Notes under the pieces: generated by a model | The model's input: only the letters and a program-made list of their open reading frames with translations | Told to the model about the DNA's origin: nothing | Database searches by the model: none | Assembly (NCBI GenBank): GCA_964608325.1 | Contig: CAZSMX010000031.1 | Location: forward strand, 1 to 5,811 | DNA from: CAZRVH01 sp964608325 | Lineage (GTDB): Bacteria; Patescibacteriota; Gracilibacteria; Peribacterales; Peribacteraceae | Length of the DNA: 5,811 bases | Direction: 5' to 3' | Made by a program: the position numbers and the translations under genes | Part shown: in pieces, positions 4,838 to 5,811 of the stretch | Layout: each line of letters starts with the position of its first letter | Numbering within the stretch: position 1 is the first letter of the stretch

Positions 4838-5811
4838 TTATTTCTCTTCGTTTTTCATTTCACCCTTGAATTGTTCTCGCGCATCGATGCGCGGAACCGG
4901 CGTCGCGTTGGGTCTCGCGAGCATGTGTCCGGCCTTCATCACGACGTAGGAATTGTTGGAAATGTCTTCCGTCACGAGCACTCCCGAAGAGATCATGCTG
5001 TTGCTGCCGATTTTCACGCCCGGGTTGATGCCGACTTTCATCCCGACGCGCACGTCGTTGCCCACCGCGGTTCCGAATTTGATGCGGCCCGTCGACATCT
5101 TCTTTCCTCCCACGTGCGAGTGCACGTGTCCTTCGTCCAGGCGCAGGTTCGCGGTGACGGTTCCCGTTCCGAACGAGACGTTGTTGCCTACCACGCTGTC
5201 GCCCAGGTAGGTGCCGTGGGTCCAGACGTCGCTGTGCAGCACCGTTCCTTTAATTTCCGAATGCGCGCCGATGACGCAGCGGTCGCCCATGCTGCCCCCG
5301 CGGATGATGCTGCCGTAGCGGATCTCGCAGTTCCTGCCGATGTATGCCGGCCCGTTGATGACGGCGTGCGGCAGCACCTGCGTTCCTTCATCGATGTACA
5401 CGTCGCCCTCGATGACGGCGGACGGGTGGATGGTGGCGGTGGGATGGATGAAGGGCTTCGCCTTCTCTTTCAGGAACATTTCCATCATCTCCAGCAGGTG
5501 CCACGGGTACTTCACGGCGTTCCAGCGTCCGCGGTACTCCGCCACCTGGTAGTTCTTCGTCGCGAAGAGCGTTTGCTCCGTCTGCGAGTAGCCGTCCCCC
5601 TTCGGGTCCGGGATCGTCATCATCGCGTCCCACAGCGCGTCGAAGTCGTTGTGGATGTGCACCACGATGTTCACGAAGTTGCTCGGTTCGTTTCCCTCCC
5701 CCGGCTTCTCCACGATGTCGGTGATGCGGCCGTCCGGCTGCACCGTCATGTAGCCCCCCGGGAAATACGTATCCATGTGCTTGCCCAGGATGGCGCCGTC
5801 CACGCCCGGCT
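4838..5811 (-). CDS. Sugar-1-phosphate nucleotidylyltransferase/acyltransferase, GlmU-like (5' end outside window)
   Basis: The frame is open from the right edge to TAA at 4838-4840, giving 323 residues; the true start is upstream (GTG 5803 is internal). Numbering from V at 5803, residues 1-110 are the end of a Rossmann-like nucleotidyltransferase domain: GRITDIVEKP at 25-34 and WNAVKYPWHLL at 94-104. From about 119 hexapeptide repeats (IHPTATIHPSAVIEGDVYI and later turns) build a left-handed beta-helix. THGTYLGDSVVG (195-206) matches the GlmU region around the catalytic acetyltransferase histidine, here H196, and GTGTVTANLR (212-221) matches the GlmU segment with a conserved asparagine. The family makes NDP-sugars, often UDP-GlcNAc or dTDP-glucose, for envelope polysaccharides in the cytoplasm. 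The layout resembles the archaeal ST0452-type bifunctional enzyme, also common in candidate-phylum bacteria. The substrate cannot be told from this part. No clear terminator follows the gene. Confidence 0.9.
   Translation of the reverse strand, partial: PGVDGAILGKHMDTYFPGGYMTVQPDGRITDIVEKPGEGNEPSNFVNIVVHIHNDFDALWDAMMTIPDPKGDGYSQTEQTLFATKNYQVAEYRGRWNAVKYPWHLLEMMEMFLKEKAKPFIHPTATIHPSAVIEGDVYIDEGTQVLPHAVINGPAYIGRNCEIRYGSIIRGGSMGDRCVIGAHSEIKGTVLHSDVWTHGTYLGDSVVGNNVSFGTGTVTANLRLDEGHVHSHVGGKKMSTGRIKFGTAVGNDVRVGMKVGINPGVKIGSNSMISSGVLVTEDISNNSYVVMKAGHMLARPNATPVPRIDAREQFKGEMKNEEK

Noticed and set aside
5801..5803. GTG as the start codon of the nucleotidyltransferase gene
   Set aside because: The frame stays open to the window edge and the protein begins in the middle of a nucleotidyltransferase domain, so this GTG is an internal valine.

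Overview
The window holds three protein genes, all on the minus strand, and a short noncoding block with the hallmarks of a chromosomal replication origin. Read in the direction of transcription (right to left) the order is: the 3' part of a sugar-1-phosphate nucleotidylyltransferase with a left-handed beta-helix acyltransferase domain (4838-5811, 5' end outside the window); a 393-base noncoding stretch packed with DnaA boxes (4445-4837); dnaN, the DNA polymerase III sliding clamp (3281-4444); a 134-base gap with a candidate small ORF and two hairpins (3147-3280); and mfd, the transcription-repair coupling factor (1-3146). The mfd gene runs off the left edge within what looks like the last few codons.

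The origin block differs sharply in composition from the GC-rich genes. The 55 bases next to the dnaN start are about 78% A+T, and they carry a perfect TATAAT that can serve as the dnaN -10 element. To their right lie two perfect TTATCCACA-type DnaA boxes and five with one mismatch. Three of these boxes form a compact inverted cluster at 4740-4772. Together with the adjacent dnaN this makes oriC the best reading. No dnaA gene is present in the window.

The genes use the standard code and read as typical bacterial proteins. Mfd is compact, about 98 residues shorter than the E. coli protein upstream of its RNA-polymerase-interacting domain, while the motor domains are full length. DnaN carries a charged insert at about residues 207-230. 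The sugar nucleotidylyltransferase resembles the two-domain type known from archaea and from many candidate-phylum bacteria. This mix, with the dnaN-mfd pairing, suggests an uncultured bacterial lineage, perhaps a moderately GC-rich member of the Patescibacteria/CPR such as Peregrinibacteria. That placement is a low-confidence inference.

Functionally the window joins replication initiation (oriC), replication processivity (DnaN) and repair of transcription-blocking lesions (Mfd) to a neighbouring cell-envelope sugar-activation gene. The dnaN-mfd gap may hold a regulatory leader. I see no mobile element, CRISPR array, tRNA or rRNA.
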